From Paraspadella gotoi (lineage: Eukaryota > Chaetognatha), in assembly GCA_051294375.1 (NCBI GenBank), contig CM119263.1, forward strand, positions 19,682,115 to 19,746,114: a DNA stretch of 64,000 bases. The letters are read 5' to 3'. The notes below the pieces were generated by a model. That model saw nothing but the letters and a program-made list of their open reading frames with translations, had not been told where the DNA came from and did no database searches. This document shows positions 1-12,957 of the stretch, one piece after another. Position numbers and translations under genes: made by a program. Within the stretch, counting starts at the first letter, position 1. Each line of letters opens with the position of its first letter.

Positions 1-924
1 AATACAGAATAGTATAGAGTTTAGATTTCTACATAATACTCGGACAAAACTCAATATTCCCTCCCATTTCTACTTTAAATCTGGGTTCTTTTTAGTGTCA
101 TTTCAAAAACCCTTTTTCCATTTCTCTCCATCGGTTCAAGTTCATACAAAATCTAGTCCACCACGTCAAACATAAATGTTTTTTTTTTCTTTTCTTTCTT
201 TCAATTATCCGGTTTTGCCCTGGTTAGGTAGTTAGCTCTCTACTTTTTCCGGTTTAAACAAGGCCGTAACGTCGATGCCTAGCAGCGACTTCTTTCTCTC
301 AAATCTCCGTTTAAATATCACTTCTGAGATTTAAAATTTTCTGTTGAATTCTGTTTTTTTCTTTAACCAAAGAACCTCGAAGAACAACTCGAATCCATTC
401 CCTTTTAGATTCTTTCCTTAGTGCGTTCCATTTCCTGCCTCCTGCTTTCCCCAGTCCTCCTTCTCCCTCCCACTCCCTCTCTACCCCCTCCACCTCCTTC
501 TTCATTTTCCACTTATTTTTTATTGCGCTTCCGGACTTTTAAGTCTTCTCCCGGAATTCGTTAGCGACGCCGGGAAAAAATCCGGTCCGAAATTGTCGCC
601 GACGCGTAACTCTTTCCGAATTTTAAAAACGGGGGAAAAAATAAAAATAGAAAATAGGAAAGAGCGTAGAGAAACAATAAAAAATAGAAAGAAAAAGAAA
701 GTAAATCAGGGGGAAAAAAAGTAAAGAAACCGAAAAAGGAAAAATACAACTTCTGAGTTAACAAAAATAACAAAAATAATACTGGTAACACAATTCATTA
801 TATCATTCATAAAAAAATAGAAAATTAGAATAAAAAAATGGAAAACCCCGAAAAGCATCTAAAAAGTGACCAAATCCCGATTCCGCCAATAACAATTTTT
901 TCTCGCCCAATAAACTCGTTTCCA
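1..924. other. No gene recognised
   Basis: AT-rich DNA with a purine/pyrimidine asymmetry (C/T-rich to about 500, A-rich from 600). Short minus-strand frames here are low-complexity and lack splice or start context. Confidence 0.5.
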
Positions 925-1402
925 TAAAATATTTTTCACGAAATAAAAATGGCCGGTGGATTTTTTTTTTTTTGGTTGATTTGTTAGTCGCTTGGTTGCT
1001 TAGTCTTACTTGGCGACTTGGTCTCGAACACGGTTCCATCGATCAACGCCATTTTTAACGGACATTTACAAAAAAAGTGAAACGAGATCACTTTTCTCAG
1101 TGGTTTCGTCGACTAACTGATTCACATTGTCTCTTATCCTTGACTCCCATCCGCAGACTCCATTATGTGACACAATCACTCAACCGCTTTAATTTCCTCA
1201 CTCATCTAATGCAGCCTCCCTTCTCAGCCTTCTCTCTTTGTCGACGCTCTCTTCCCCCAGAAAATTTGAGGAGAGTTCGCAGTCTGAATTTATTTTTCCC
1301 GACGATTCAAAGTTTCCTCCAACTGGGCGTTCCCGACTCGTTCCGAGAGACCTCTTTTGTTTGAGTGCCCCTTTGGAAAGAGAGAGAGAGAGGAGAAGAG
1401 AG

Positions 1403-1435
<33 letters not shown>

Positions 1436-2503
1436 GAGAGCCAGTAAGAGAAAGAAAAGAAATAACTAACTTCCTTCTCTCATTTTCTTTTTCTTTCTTC
1501 TACCCCTTTTCGCGGGCAAGAAAAGATGCAATNNNNNNNNNNNNNNNNNNNNNNNNNNNNNNNNNNNNNNNNNNNNNNNNNNNCTCTCATTCTTTTTCTT
1601 TCTTCTACCCTTTTCGGCAAGAAAAGATCAATTGGGAGAGAGAGAGGAAGAATTGGAGGAAGAAGATCAAGGTGAGGAAGAGCAAGTTGAGGAAGAAGAA
1701 GCAAGAAAAAAAANNNNNNNNNNNNNNNNNNNNNNNNNNNNNNNNNNNNNNNNNNNNNNNNNNNNNNNNNNNNNNNNNNNNNNNNNNNNNNNNNNNNNNN
1801 NNNNNNNNNNNNNNNNNNNNNNNNNNNNNNNNNNNNNNNNNNNNNNNNNNNNNNNNNNNNNNNNNNNNNNNNNNNNNNNNNNNNNNNNNNNNNNNNNNNN
1901 NNNNNNNNNNNNNNNNNNNNNNNNNNNNNNNNNNNNNNNNNNNNNNNNNNNNNNNNNNNNNNTCTCTCTCTCTCTCTCTTTTCATCTTACCTGCAATCCT
2001 TTGGTGGACATCTTTAAGGCGAGACACAGAAAAGTGGACAGAGACAGGAGCAGAGAGAGAGAGAGAGGGAGAGAGATGGGTGGCCACCCCGTGATTCCAT
2101 TCCTCCAGTGATTCATCGCGGCGGTCGGGACCCGCGCCTCGCGAAGATCTCCATCACTCTGCGGGCGGCCCTTTGATTAAAACAACACAGGAGACGATTT
2201 CTGAGAAATAGGGGGAGGATGGTTTGAGGATGGGGCTGGTAGGGGAGGGGGACTGGAAAGGTTGTTTGAGGATGGGGTCGGCTGGGAGGGTAACGATAAT
2301 AAAGAGAGGGAGTTTAAATTAAAGCCAGTGAGGCCTTTTACAGGAGAAAACCAAAGTTAGACGCAAGACAGTCTTATGGTAACTTGGAGAAAAGGATGTG
2401 TTTATCAATATTTCTTAACTGATCTTAACTGAAATTGGTGGTGCTTTCGCGATCTTCCATTTGTTTGGCTACGGGGTTCAAATCTGAGAAGCCGTAAACA
2501 AAC

Positions 2504-2539
<36 letters not shown>

Positions 2540-3505
2540 NNNNNNNNNNNNNNNNNNNNNNNNNNNNNNNNNNNNNNNNNNNNNNNNNNNNNNNNNNNNN
2601 NNNNNNNNNNNNNNNNNNNNNNNNNNNNNNNNNNNNNNNNNNNNNNNNNNNNNNNNNNNNNNNNNNNNNNNNNNNNNNNNNNNNNNNNNNNNNNNNNNNN
2701 NNNNNNNNNNNNNNNNNNNNNNNNNNNNNNATTCAGGAGTCGAGAAAAAATCGCAAAAAGGTAAGTCGGGTAAGGAAAGAAAGCGAATCCTGGGCAGAAA
2801 GAAAAAAGAAGAAGAAAAAGCGTAATATAAATAAATGCTTGCACGAAAAAAAAAAAACCCAATAAATAAGATAATTGAATCAAAATTAAGATTAAATTAA
2901 AAGAAACTAAAATATATAGCGAAGAAAATCTTGCGAAACGTCGGAAAGATCAAAAGGTTTTTTGAAACGACAACAACCACGACGACAAGGATGAGTTTTT
3001 TGGTGGAAAGAAAATCCTTGACCTCGAATCGTGAAGGGGCGGACGAGGCGCTGGACGGAGAGAGGGTGGACCCTGAAGGCGGCGACGCCGAAGGGAATCT
3101 TGGATCGAGGCTAATGGGTCAAATGTGTGGGACAGAGAAGAGGGAGGAGGAAGAGGGGGAGAAGGGCTGAGATGATTGGATTGAGTAACATTAATTGTTT
3201 AAGTATGTGATTAAGTAAAAGATATTAAGTATTGTATTTTTTCTAAAATATACTTACTCCAACGACAAATAAGCTGCTCAACAGAAAGTCGTTTCTGAAT
3301 TGAATCCAGCGTGAATTTAAGTAGCCCGATCCAATCGGTTAACTGTCAAGGCATTACATTTTATTTTTTTCCTTTTTAAACTGTGATGATATAGCAGGCT
3401 ACAATATTTTTTTCGAGGTAAATTAACAAATTTTAACTATTAAATTTGAAGAATAAAGTCTAAGAGAGTAGGTTTAGCTGCTTGACAGCAGTAGGAAGAG
3501 ANNNN
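925..3505 (+). repeat. Large inverted repeat, arm 1
   Basis: Its reverse complement follows 4385-6945 through the whole arm: landmarks such as the candidate first exon, the GA tracts and the 3' part (ctgcttgacagcagtag against the complement of 4385-4405) occur in mirror order. Many small indels separate the arms. It is interrupted by gaps at 1533-1583, 1714-1962 and 2540-2730. Confidence 0.85.
1991..2116 (-). pseudogene. Inverted, damaged copy of the candidate first exon
   Basis: The minus strand here carries an ATG-led frame, a CT-rich hydrophobic stretch and the same gcag/gtaagatgaaaaga donor as 5906-6047. Several indels separate the two. It belongs to arm 1 of the large inverted repeat. 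Confidence 0.4.
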
Positions 3506-3526
3506 NNNNNNNNNNNNNNNNNNNNN

Positions 3527-4384
3527 TTGAAAAGTTCGAGGACCGAGGTTTAGCCGATGGGATTTTTAGGACTAATCTGAGATGAAGGGACGGTGACGTC
3601 GTCCCGTTGTCGTCGTCGTCGTCGTCATTCGGCGAGAAAAAACGGAGATTTTGTTCCTAACCTTCGTCATTACCAAGCGCCCAACTTACCCCTTACCCAA
3701 GTTTCCCCTCAGCCTTATCGGAAATACCCGACTGAACCATTCTACATGCTAAGTTTCGATTTTGCTAAATAAAATCCTCCGTGTAGCAAAAACAATTGAA
3801 GACGTGTATTCCAACAATTTTTTTCTGATAGTCAGGGCGAAAGTTATCTTCGTGAAATACCCGAAGAGAACAAACCTTTGCCAATAAAAGAGGAATCGAT
3901 ATTTAATCTCTCTCTCTCTCTGCTCTCTCTCTTTCTCTCTCCTCAAGAAGATATTTCTCATCCTCCGACCCCGCTCAGAAATTCCTCGGCACTTTTACAC
4001 TCGATGGTATAAAGCAAAAAACTTCTTATCCCAGACGTCCGTGGCTGATGGCGGCTATTTTCATTAATTCCGCTTCTCTGAGTCAGTTTGTTGGATGATA
4101 AGGTCATGCGTACTGCATGAGTCTCAGTAGGCAGTATCGGGTGCGACGCTAAGTCAGCGTATGTGGAGATGAGCCGCAGGGGCCAGCGCGCGCACACAGA
4201 GCGGTGGACTAGGTGACGAGATGTGCTAGCGCAAAGGGCGGCTTGTAGCCGGATCCTTGATTAAACAGAGCGACCGCACTGCTGCGGCGGGTCTGATCTC
4301 TCGCTCTCTCTCTCTCGTCTTTGTCTACTCGTCTTACCTTTTTTCGCCTTTTTTTTTTTTCTTTTTTCCGTGTTTTCCTCGTCT
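3527..4384. other. Spacer between inverted-repeat arms
   Basis: It begins after a 25-N gap. It holds a short GTC run (3608-3627), a CT run (3907-3942) and a T-run near 4350. No gene is recognised, and it does not match itself in inverted orientation. Confidence 0.5.
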
Positions 4385-5905
4385 TTCTACGCTGTCAAGG
4401 CAGCTAAACCTAACTGGCTCATGTCGAGACTGGACAGTGCATTTTCAAATTTAATAGTTAAGAATTTGTTAATTTAACGCGTGCGAAAATCCAGTAGTAT
4501 GTAGCCTGCGCTAGATGATGAACTCAACAGTTAAAAAGGAAGAAAATAAAATAGTAAATGGCCTTGGAAGTGTAACAGAGTTGGATCGAGGGCCTACGTT
4601 AAATTCACGGCTGATTCAATTCGAGAAACAGGACTAGTTTCTGTTGAGGCTGCAGCTTATTTGATAGTTGGACGTAATAGTAAGTAAGGTTGCTTAGAAA
4701 AAAGTACAAATACTTAATAATCTGTTACCTTGAACGTCACATGTAGGCTTATAGAAGTGCAATTAAGTGTTAACTACAATCAATCGATCTGTACTCAGCC
4801 CTCTCCGCGCCTTTCTCCTCCCTCTTGCTGCTGATGTCCCGACACAATTTGACGCCAATTAGCCTCGATCCAAGATTTCCCGTTTCGGCGGTCGCCTGCC
4901 TTCAGGGGTCACACCTCTCTCCGTCCAGCGCCTCGGTCCGCCCCTTCACGATTTCGAGGACTGCAAGGATGTTTTTGCTTTCCAACGCAAAAAACTCATC
5001 CTTGTCGTCGTTGTTGTAGTTGTCCGTTTCAAAAACGCTTTGGTCTTTCCGAGTTTCGCAATGAATTTTGCTTCGCTATATATTTTAGTATTCTTTTAAT
5101 TTAAATGCTTAATTTTTGATTCAATTATCTTATTGTTATTTTTTCGTGCCAAAGGCATTAATTTATATGTACGTCTTTTTCTATCTTCTTTTTTCTTTCT
5201 GCCCGGAATTCGCTTTCTTTCTCTTACAGCCGGACATTACCGTTTGTTGCGATTTTTTCTCGGAACGTCCTGAATCTCGTTCTCGTTGTAATTCTCACTC
5301 TGATTCCCTTCCCGTGCCCCTTGCGCGGTCAGCGGTTCCATCGCCCCAAGTCGCCGAGCACCGAAGCCTGAAGCTTCCCTTACCTCTCTCCACCACAATC
5401 TCGCTCTTTTCCACAGAATCATCAAGTCATCGATCATACATCGAGTGATACTGGCATCATGCGCGTGTTGTTGTTATAAGGCGTACTGCAGATTTGAAAC
5501 GCCCGTAGCCAAACCAAGTGGAAGATCGGTGAAGCACCAACAATGTTCAGTATAGATCTGTTAAGAAAGAATATATGATAACGCTCCTAGTTTCCTGTCC
5601 CAAAGTTAACCATAAGACTGTCGCCTCGTGTCTAACTTTGGTTTCTCCATGCGCCCGAAGTAAACAGCCACTGACTGGCTTTAAAGACACTGGCCCTCTC
5701 TTTATTATCGTTCCGCCTGCGCAGCCCACGCCATGCCTGCCAACAACCTTTCCAGTCGCCCTCCCAGCTACGCAGCCCCATCTTACAAACATCCATCGGC
5801 CCTATTTCTGCAGAAATCGTCTCCATGTGTGTTTTAATCAAAGGGCGCGCCCGCAGAGTGATGGAAGATCCTTCGCGAGGCGGACGGTCCCGACGCGGAG
5901 CCGCG

Positions 5906-6047
5906 ATGAAATGCACTGGAAGGAAGTGGAATACAGTGGGGTGGCCACTCTATCTCGCTTGCTCCCGTCTTCTCTCTCTCTGCTCCTGTCTTGTTTCGCA
6001 CTTTTCTGTGTCTGCGCCTGTAAAGAAGTCAGCCAAAGGATGTGCAG
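5906..6047 (+). CDS. Candidate first exon with signal-peptide-like start
   Basis: An ATG at 5906 opens a frame with a hydrophobic, Leu/Cys-rich stretch (WPLYLACSRLL and on) and ends at a strong donor (gcag/gtaaga). The frame is open to the donor, but neighbouring frames give similar hydrophobic peptides, and the sequence around here is error-prone. An inverted copy is at 1991-2116 on the other strand. It could be the missing 5' exon of gene A or of another gene. Confidence 0.3.
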
Positions 6048-6469
6048 GTAAGATGAAAAGAGAGTAGAGAGAGAGAGAGAGGAAGAGAGAGATGAGAGTG
6101 TCGTTGCAAATTTGAACGCGAGAGGAAAAAAAAATAATTGGAACGCCTCGCTTTTTGATGGCGGAAATAAAAAGTAGAAAAGGTGAAGGAGAGAAAAAGA
6201 GAAAAAAATTGGGTTTTTTTTCTTGCTTCTTCTTACCTCAACTTGCTGCTTCCTCACGCTTGATCTTGTCATTCCTCCAATTTCTCCTCTCACTCTCCCA
6301 TTGATCTTTTCTTAGCCGAAAAGGGTAGAGAGAAAGAAAAAGAATGAGAGAAGGGAAGTTAGTATTTTCCTTTTTCTTTCTGCTAGACTGGCTCTCGGTC
6401 GTCTTAGTCTTTCATCTCACCTCTCTCTCTCTCTCTCTCTCTCATCTCTCTCTCGTCTCTTTCCCGCAG

Positions 6470-6542
6470 GCACTGTCAATAACAAAAGAGGTCTCTCGAC
6501 GAGTCGGGACGCCGCAGTTGGAGGAAACTTTGGGAATCGTCG
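6470..6542 (+). CDS. Candidate small exon after the signal-peptide exon
   Basis: The acceptor ctctttcccgcag, with a CT microsatellite as pyrimidine tract, and the donor gtaaag bound 73 nt open in two frames. Read in phase 0 it gives ALSITKEVSRRVGTPQLEE and leaves in phase 1, which would fit gene A exon 1 (22836). Read in phase 1, to fit the donor at 6047, it would not. A broken inverted copy lies near 1299-1368. Confidence 0.3.
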
Positions 6543-7073
6543 GTAAAGTAAAATTCAGAACTGCGGCGAACTGCCCTTCCTCAAATTGATTCTGGGGAAG
6601 AGAAGCGTCGACCAAAGGAGAGAAGGCTGGAGAAGGGAAGGCTTGGCATTAGATGAAGTGAGGAAAATTAAAAGCGGGTTGAGTGAATTGTGTGCACACA
6701 AGTGGAGTCTGCGGAGTGCAGATTCAAGGATAAGAGACATGTGAATGCAGTTAGTCCGACGAAACGCACTGAGAGAAAAGTGATCGAGTTTTCCCTTTTT
6801 TTTTGTAAATGTTCGTGTAAAATTGTCCGTTGATCGATGGAAACCGGTTGGAAACCAAGTCGCCAAGTAAGACTGTAAGCAACACAAGCGACTGAAACAA
6901 GTTCAACCAACAAAAAAATCACGCGGCCAAACGAAAAATGTTTATCATTTTTATTTTCGTATAAAAACATCGAAAACCGAAGGTTCTATCGAAGTGAACC
7001 TTGTTTATAACTTTGCTTACTACGATTTCACACTCGATCCTCCATTCTGACCAATGACCGATGATCTCATTCA

Positions 7074-7241
7074 CTAACCTCCGGAATATTCGCAAATCAA
7101 ATTTGCAAATCCAGGGACGCCGCGCCGAATGACCTCCGGTGGAATATCACCCAATTCAATCACCAAATCGAATCGACGGAGGAGAGATTCCGCGACGGGG
7201 AAAAAGACACTCACCGCCGGGGGATCACCGCGTGAAACGAC
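7074..7241 (-). CDS. Candidate minus-strand terminal exon
   Basis: On the minus strand a long C/T tract (7247-7320) leads to an acceptor (atcacag) and then 55 open codons ending in TAG. The translation includes FDLVIELGDIPPEVIRRG and GFANLICEYSGG. An AATAAA on the same strand lies about 125 nt past the stop (near 6950). I do not recognise the protein, and no upstream exon could be joined because gaps and noise follow. Confidence 0.3.
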   Translation of the reverse strand, partial: VVSRGDPPAVSVFFPVAESLLRRFDLVIELGDIPPEVIRRGVPGFANLICEYSGG

Positions 7242-8004
7242 CTGTGATTTGGGCGAAGTAGAGGGGGGGAGAGGCCGGGGAGGGGGGGGGGTGATAAGAG
7301 GCAGAGAAAAGAAATGTGGGGCAGAAAATGGGTTAAGGAAAAAAATTGAGGGGATTGCGCGATTAAAGAGTTGGACAAAAGAGTGGAGAAAGAAGACCCA
7401 GAGGTAGTACATTGAAGAAAGAATGAAGGTTATTTTTCCAATTTTCGTTTGTTTTTTAGTTATTACAGAAGTATTGTAGTATTGTAGTTTTGTTTTAGTA
7501 TATTTCGTATTTCCTTTTGGTTTTATCGTTTCCCTCGTTAAAAATAGAATCCCTACACCCCCACGTTTTTTTCGCTCCACTCGTTTCGCTTCGCTCCAGC
7601 GCCGACCCAGCAACCCCTCGCCGAAAATAGCTCCGGCATCGAATTAAAACAAGTATATTTGACGTCGACAACGACGACGAAGACGACGACAAACGAGGAC
7701 GACAACAACGACGTCGACGGGTGAGTGATTGATGCCCCCGCAACGAGTTCGCGCCCGGAAAAGGAAAATTTTATGGNNNNNNNNNNNNNNNNNNNNNNNN
7801 NACAAAGAGAAGAGAGCGTAATCTATTTCACACTCTCGGTCTCAAGCTTTTTGATGATTAACATCACCGTAAAGTTTATTCGCCTTCCTTATTTCACGTT
7901 TAAATTTCATGAATATATGTCATCCTACACACCACTATGGTTTATTACCGCATAGTAATACGATTCTTAAAGACACAGTAATGCAACTTGAGACACCACG
8001 ACTA

Positions 8005-8075
8005 GGAATCTAGCGCACTGGCTGAGTGGATCCGTACGAGATCTGGGTCTCGATTGCGGTTCTTGAAGCTGGCCA
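8005..8075 (+). mobile_element. tRNA-derived SINE-like head
   Basis: TAGCGCACTGG (8011-8021) matches an RNA polymerase III A box, and GGGTCTCGATTGC (8045-8057) is close to a B box with one extra base. The spacing is that of a tRNA. The body may extend to about 8230. Confidence 0.45.
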
Positions 8076-10255
8076 ATTCGCCCTACCGGAGGTCGGTATG
8101 GGTAGTATTCTGATTAACTCGGCGCCACTACCGAGCAGACGCACCGCTCACCTCGGCGCGTGGGATTGACTGGGAAACCGGAAGTGCCAATGATCATGCG
8201 CTCTCGTATACGCTCGTAATCCCGTGGCCGTGTATAGCAATCCTTTATTATATTACTATTATGCTCATTATCAAACGTGTCTGAATACCGACCGCTTTGA
8301 CTGGCTTTTATAAATAGCTCACTAATTCAAGAGAAAACCTTACATATAATACATATTCTAACACAGCATTACATAAGATCATAACTTCTGTCCTTTTCTT
8401 TCTCAACTCAAGCAATAGCACTCACTTATATCTTACTTCATCGAGTCTTATTTCTCAAAACACCAAGCTTCATGTTAAAGCAATTTAAATATACACTTTT
8501 ATTCTAAAGAAATCCACAGTTACTTAACGTAACAAGTAATAAACTGAGTTTTAGGCTTGAGTCATAAGCTCGAAGTGATCCAAATAGAATCTAATGAGTT
8601 CGGTGTCGCGTGAAATGGGAAAAGGCAAAGTAACACCTTAAACATTTGATTACAGGACATCTTACATCCGCCGCAGGAACAATTTGTAAGTGGAGGCCAT
8701 TAAAGTCTTTCGCAAATTTTAAACATCGTTTGTTTGTTTCCACCTTTTTATTTATTCCCTACAATTTTGTCGCACTTTTTACTTTTAAGTCTGTTCCTTC
8801 ATCCCTCTCCACCCGTGTCCCAACGCGCATTTTTTCTCCTTCCTACCTCAGATAAGTCCTAACCCCCCCGCCACCGCTTGCCCGGTTCCACCTCACTCCA
8901 CCCGTCCCCTCTCCTCATCCCCCGCCCCACAGCTTCTCCAATCCTTGCTCCGTCTCCCAAAACGAGAAATAGTCTCGGAAGAAAAAAAAATTAAGTGGTC
9001 CCTTCCAGGTCATTATAGCCGGCGTTAACTGTACAAAGAAGGCCTTAGGAGAGAATGACGATCTGATTGCGATGGAGGGGATGTAAACATTCAGCCCTGA
9101 GTCGTTAGTCTTTTATTTCTATATTTTGGTTAAGTTTTTTTATTTTTCCCCCCCTCAATGCACTTTTGTTTTGTTATTTCGGCGTTTGTCGTTCGCCGTT
9201 TTTCGCTTCCCCCCCCCCATTTCGTCGCTCCTGTTTCGACGCAGAAAAGTCGAGGAAAATATCGAAAATCATTCGCGTCTTTTTCCGAGTTTTGGACATA
9301 AGACGAGGATAATCAGCCGAGGCTTTCAAGCGAGTAGCAGATAATCAACCGAGGAAGGAACGAAAGAATGAAGGAAAGAAGAAATAAAGGAACGAAAGAA
9401 GAAGAAGGTAGTGAGGTAGNNNNNNNNNNNNNNNNNNNNNNNNNNNNNNNNNNNNNNNNNNNNNNNNNNNNNNNNNNNNNNNNNNNNNNNNNNNNNNNNN
9501 NNNNNNNNNNNNNNNNNNNNNNNNNNNNNNNNNNNNNNNNNNNNNNNNNNNNNNNNNNNNNNNNNNNNNNNNNNNNNNNNNNNNNNNNNNNNNNNNNNAA
9601 AAGAAAGAAAATAACAATGAACGAACCGAACCTACGAACGTTAAAAAGGCAGGAAATAACGAACAAACGAACAAACTAAAGAACGAACGAGAAAAGAAAT
9701 AAAACCCTTCATCGTAAATGCGTCACGAGACTCGATTCGTTTCCGGAACACGATTTCAAAGATCGAACGAGGGAGGGAGGGAAGGAGGGAGAGAGGGAGG
9801 GAGGGAGGGAAGGAGTGAGAGAGGGAGGAAGAGAGGAGGAAAGGAGGAGGAAGAGGGAGAGGGAGGGAGAAAGGAGGAGAAAGAAGAAAAGGAACTAAGA
9901 AGACGAATGAAAAAATATGACAAATGGAAAAAAAAGAGAAAAAATGACGTTTATTTTTTGAATAAGTATAAATGATTGAAAACATAATTTGAATGAGATG
10001 ATATACTTAAAACTTTCGGTTTTTCCTTGATGTGTTGGGAATTAAAGGGGATATTGCGAAAGTTGTGAGAGGGAAGTCCCTTCCCGGGAGAGAGGAGGGA
10101 GGGAAAAAAAAAGGAAAGGGACGGAAGTCAGGAACGACAACACGACGAAGACGACGACGGTGACTACGACAATGACGACGTCAACGACGACGATGGAGCG
10201 TACTCAAGTGGAAAAACAAAACGATGGAGGAAAAAGAGAGAAAAAAAGGGAGGAA

Positions 10256-10375
<120 letters not shown>

Positions 10376-11272
10376 TAGTCAGATCGACTGAAAGAAAAGT
10401 AAGAAAATAAAAGAAGAGTTAAAAAAGGAGCGAGTTACAAATAAATTACATCCCGTGTATTTTTTTTCTGAAGTTAAGGAGATTGGCAAAATGGCGAAAT
10501 GGACAAGATTAAAAAAAATGGAAAACATTGTGAGCCGGCGAAGAGATCTGAGGTCAAAGGTCGAGACGCGAAAAAGGAAAAAAAAAGGGAGAGAGGGGAT
10601 GAACGGGAAACTAGGGTGCCACGCCCACTCGGCCTTGACTCTTTCAGAGACACAACCTCCTGTCCCTCGCAAATTCTCTCGTGTCACGTTCGGCCTTCAC
10701 TTTTCCCGCGAAGTGCTCACTTTGAGTGTGACACGATTCGTGCAANNNNNNNNNNNNNNNNNNNNNNNNNAGTTAAAAAGAAAACTAGACTAAAAATAAA
10801 AAATAGAAATACATAAAACAAAAGCCGGGGCTTTAAGCCGTCCTGAGCCCTCTCCCTCCCATTACCACCATACGGCCCACTTTTGTCTCTAACCTCTTCT
10901 TCCCGTCCGAACCTGCCCGAACCTGCCCGCGTCACTCTCTCTCTCTCTCCTCTCCTTCTCTCTCTTCTCTCTTTCTCTCTCTCTCTCTGCTCTCTTTCTC
11001 TCTCTCTCTCTCTCTATCCCCTTTACGCTTTCTAATCCTTCATTTCTATCCTTTCCTCTTCCTTCCTCCTCCGCCACCATTTCCCCCTCACCCTCCACCC
11101 ATTACCCCCTCTCTCCTCCCCCCTGCCTTAGCCCCCAATTTTGAGAGTTTCCGTCGACCGTTTTCTAAAACCCGGCCTGCGTGTGCGACCCACAGTTTCG
11201 CTGCTCACCTTTTTACGGCGCGCAATTATCATGAAAGCGCCTCTCACTTGAGCGCCTTTTAAAACGCCGTCG

Positions 11273-11274
<2 letters not shown>

Positions 11275-11314
<40 letters not shown>

Positions 11315-11562
11315 AGAGAGAGAGAGAGAGAAGAGGAGAGAGGAAGAGAGAGAGAGCAGAGAGATAGAGAGAGAGACAGAGAGAGAGAGAGGAGGAAAGA
11401 GAGAAAGAGAGAGAGAGAGAGAACAGAGATAGAGAGAGAGAGATAGAGAGAGAGAGGAGAGGAGAGAGGAGAGAGAGAGAGTAGAGACGAACGAGACAGA
11501 GAGGAGATAGAGAGAGAGAGAGAGAGAGAGTAGGAGAGGACAGAGAGTAGAGAGGAGAAAAG
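11275..11562 (+). repeat. Interrupted AG microsatellite
   Basis: A purine tract of 288 bp with scattered breaks, at the left edge of duplicate copy 1. The matching place in copy 2 is a 190-N gap, so this tract probably caused the assembly to break. Confidence 0.9.
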
Positions 11563-12307
11563 CTCGACAAAAAGAAAGGGAGGGCGAGGGAGGTTTAAAA
11601 TTAAGAAAAATCGGAATTGATTAATCGGGCGCACCAGTAACTATTTATACATGTATTGTCTCAGTTTGACGGCAATCTTGACACTGATTTTTTTTTTGCG
11701 GCGACAGGTTTGAGTCATTGAAATCGAAGTGAGAAGCGCGAATATTCAAACCTAAAGGTAAAAACTTCGGTCGAACTCTTATGAAAACCATACGAATGGC
11801 GTGGTCACAGTTATTACGTCGACTGACGGATGAGATTGACATGGATGTGGGGCGAAATCGAGGTCGTAGTTTTTTGGCCATCGAGTTTGTGGCGGCGTCG
11901 TCGGCATGCGAAGGATTCGATTTATCACTGGTTAAGAGGTAACAAAAACAAGGACAAACAAAACAAAAGGGCAAGCTGAACGAAGAGAGCTCATGATAAA
12001 GATTAAATTCTCAGTGGAGGCATTACCGTAAGAGTGTGATGGGCACTGAGCAGAAAAGGGGGTTGCATAAAATGAGAGGAGAGAGAGAGAGATGGAGAGA
12101 TAATGGAGGAGATGGAGAGAGAGAGGGATTGAATAGAGAGAAAGAAGAGGAAATTACCCCGGGAATAAATAGCAATTTGTTGATGATAAATACCCTGCTT
12201 CCTCCATCCCAATACCGCCAATCATTTCGAACGCACACAAAAGCGATTAAAATGGCTATAAAAAAGAAGCTTGGAAACGCAATAAAAGAGAGAGAGAGAG
12301 AGAGAGA

Positions 12308-12370
<63 letters not shown>

Positions 12371-12920
12371 AGAGAGAGCGTGAATTGAACGCCCTTACGA
12401 TCGCCTCTCGCTTCGGCGCCTTGTCTTCGGTCTTCAGTCTTCCTTTAGTTTTGTTTTGTAATAGCTTAAAAATCTGGTGCGTTAATAAAAAATTTAAATA
12501 AAGCAAGGCAAGTTAAAAAGGAAAAAAGGAAAAAATGAGATTGGCGAATGAAAACTTAAAAAAGTAATTTAAAAAAAAGAAGAAAAATGATTGGAATGCG
12601 CTAAGGAAAATCAAATTCGCGTCCACGTAATTGATTTCGCCTGCAGAAATTGCTTTTCAATTCATTTTATTGAGTTTTTAAGAAAAAGAGGTAGATGTTT
12701 GCAAGTTTTTCAAAACCGTCGGTAGACTTTAAATAAGGAACGAACTAAGCTCTTCAACTTTTTAATTTTAATCTAAAGCGTAGCGTAGAGGGGCGTTAAT
12801 AATTTTGTGAATTATATATTGTTTATTCTTTTCGTAAAGTCGCAGGTTGTTATTTGTTCCTATTTAGGCTGGAAAGTGATGAGATTTAAAAAAGATTAAA
12901 ACCGAGGTAGGGGAGAGGAT

Positions 12921-12957
<37 letters not shown>

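Larger units (their letters stand above)
4385..6945 (-). repeat. Large inverted repeat, arm 2
   Basis: Mirror copy of 925-3505 with no gaps. It carries the cleaner version of the candidate signal-peptide exon and the 73-nt exon. Confidence 0.85.
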
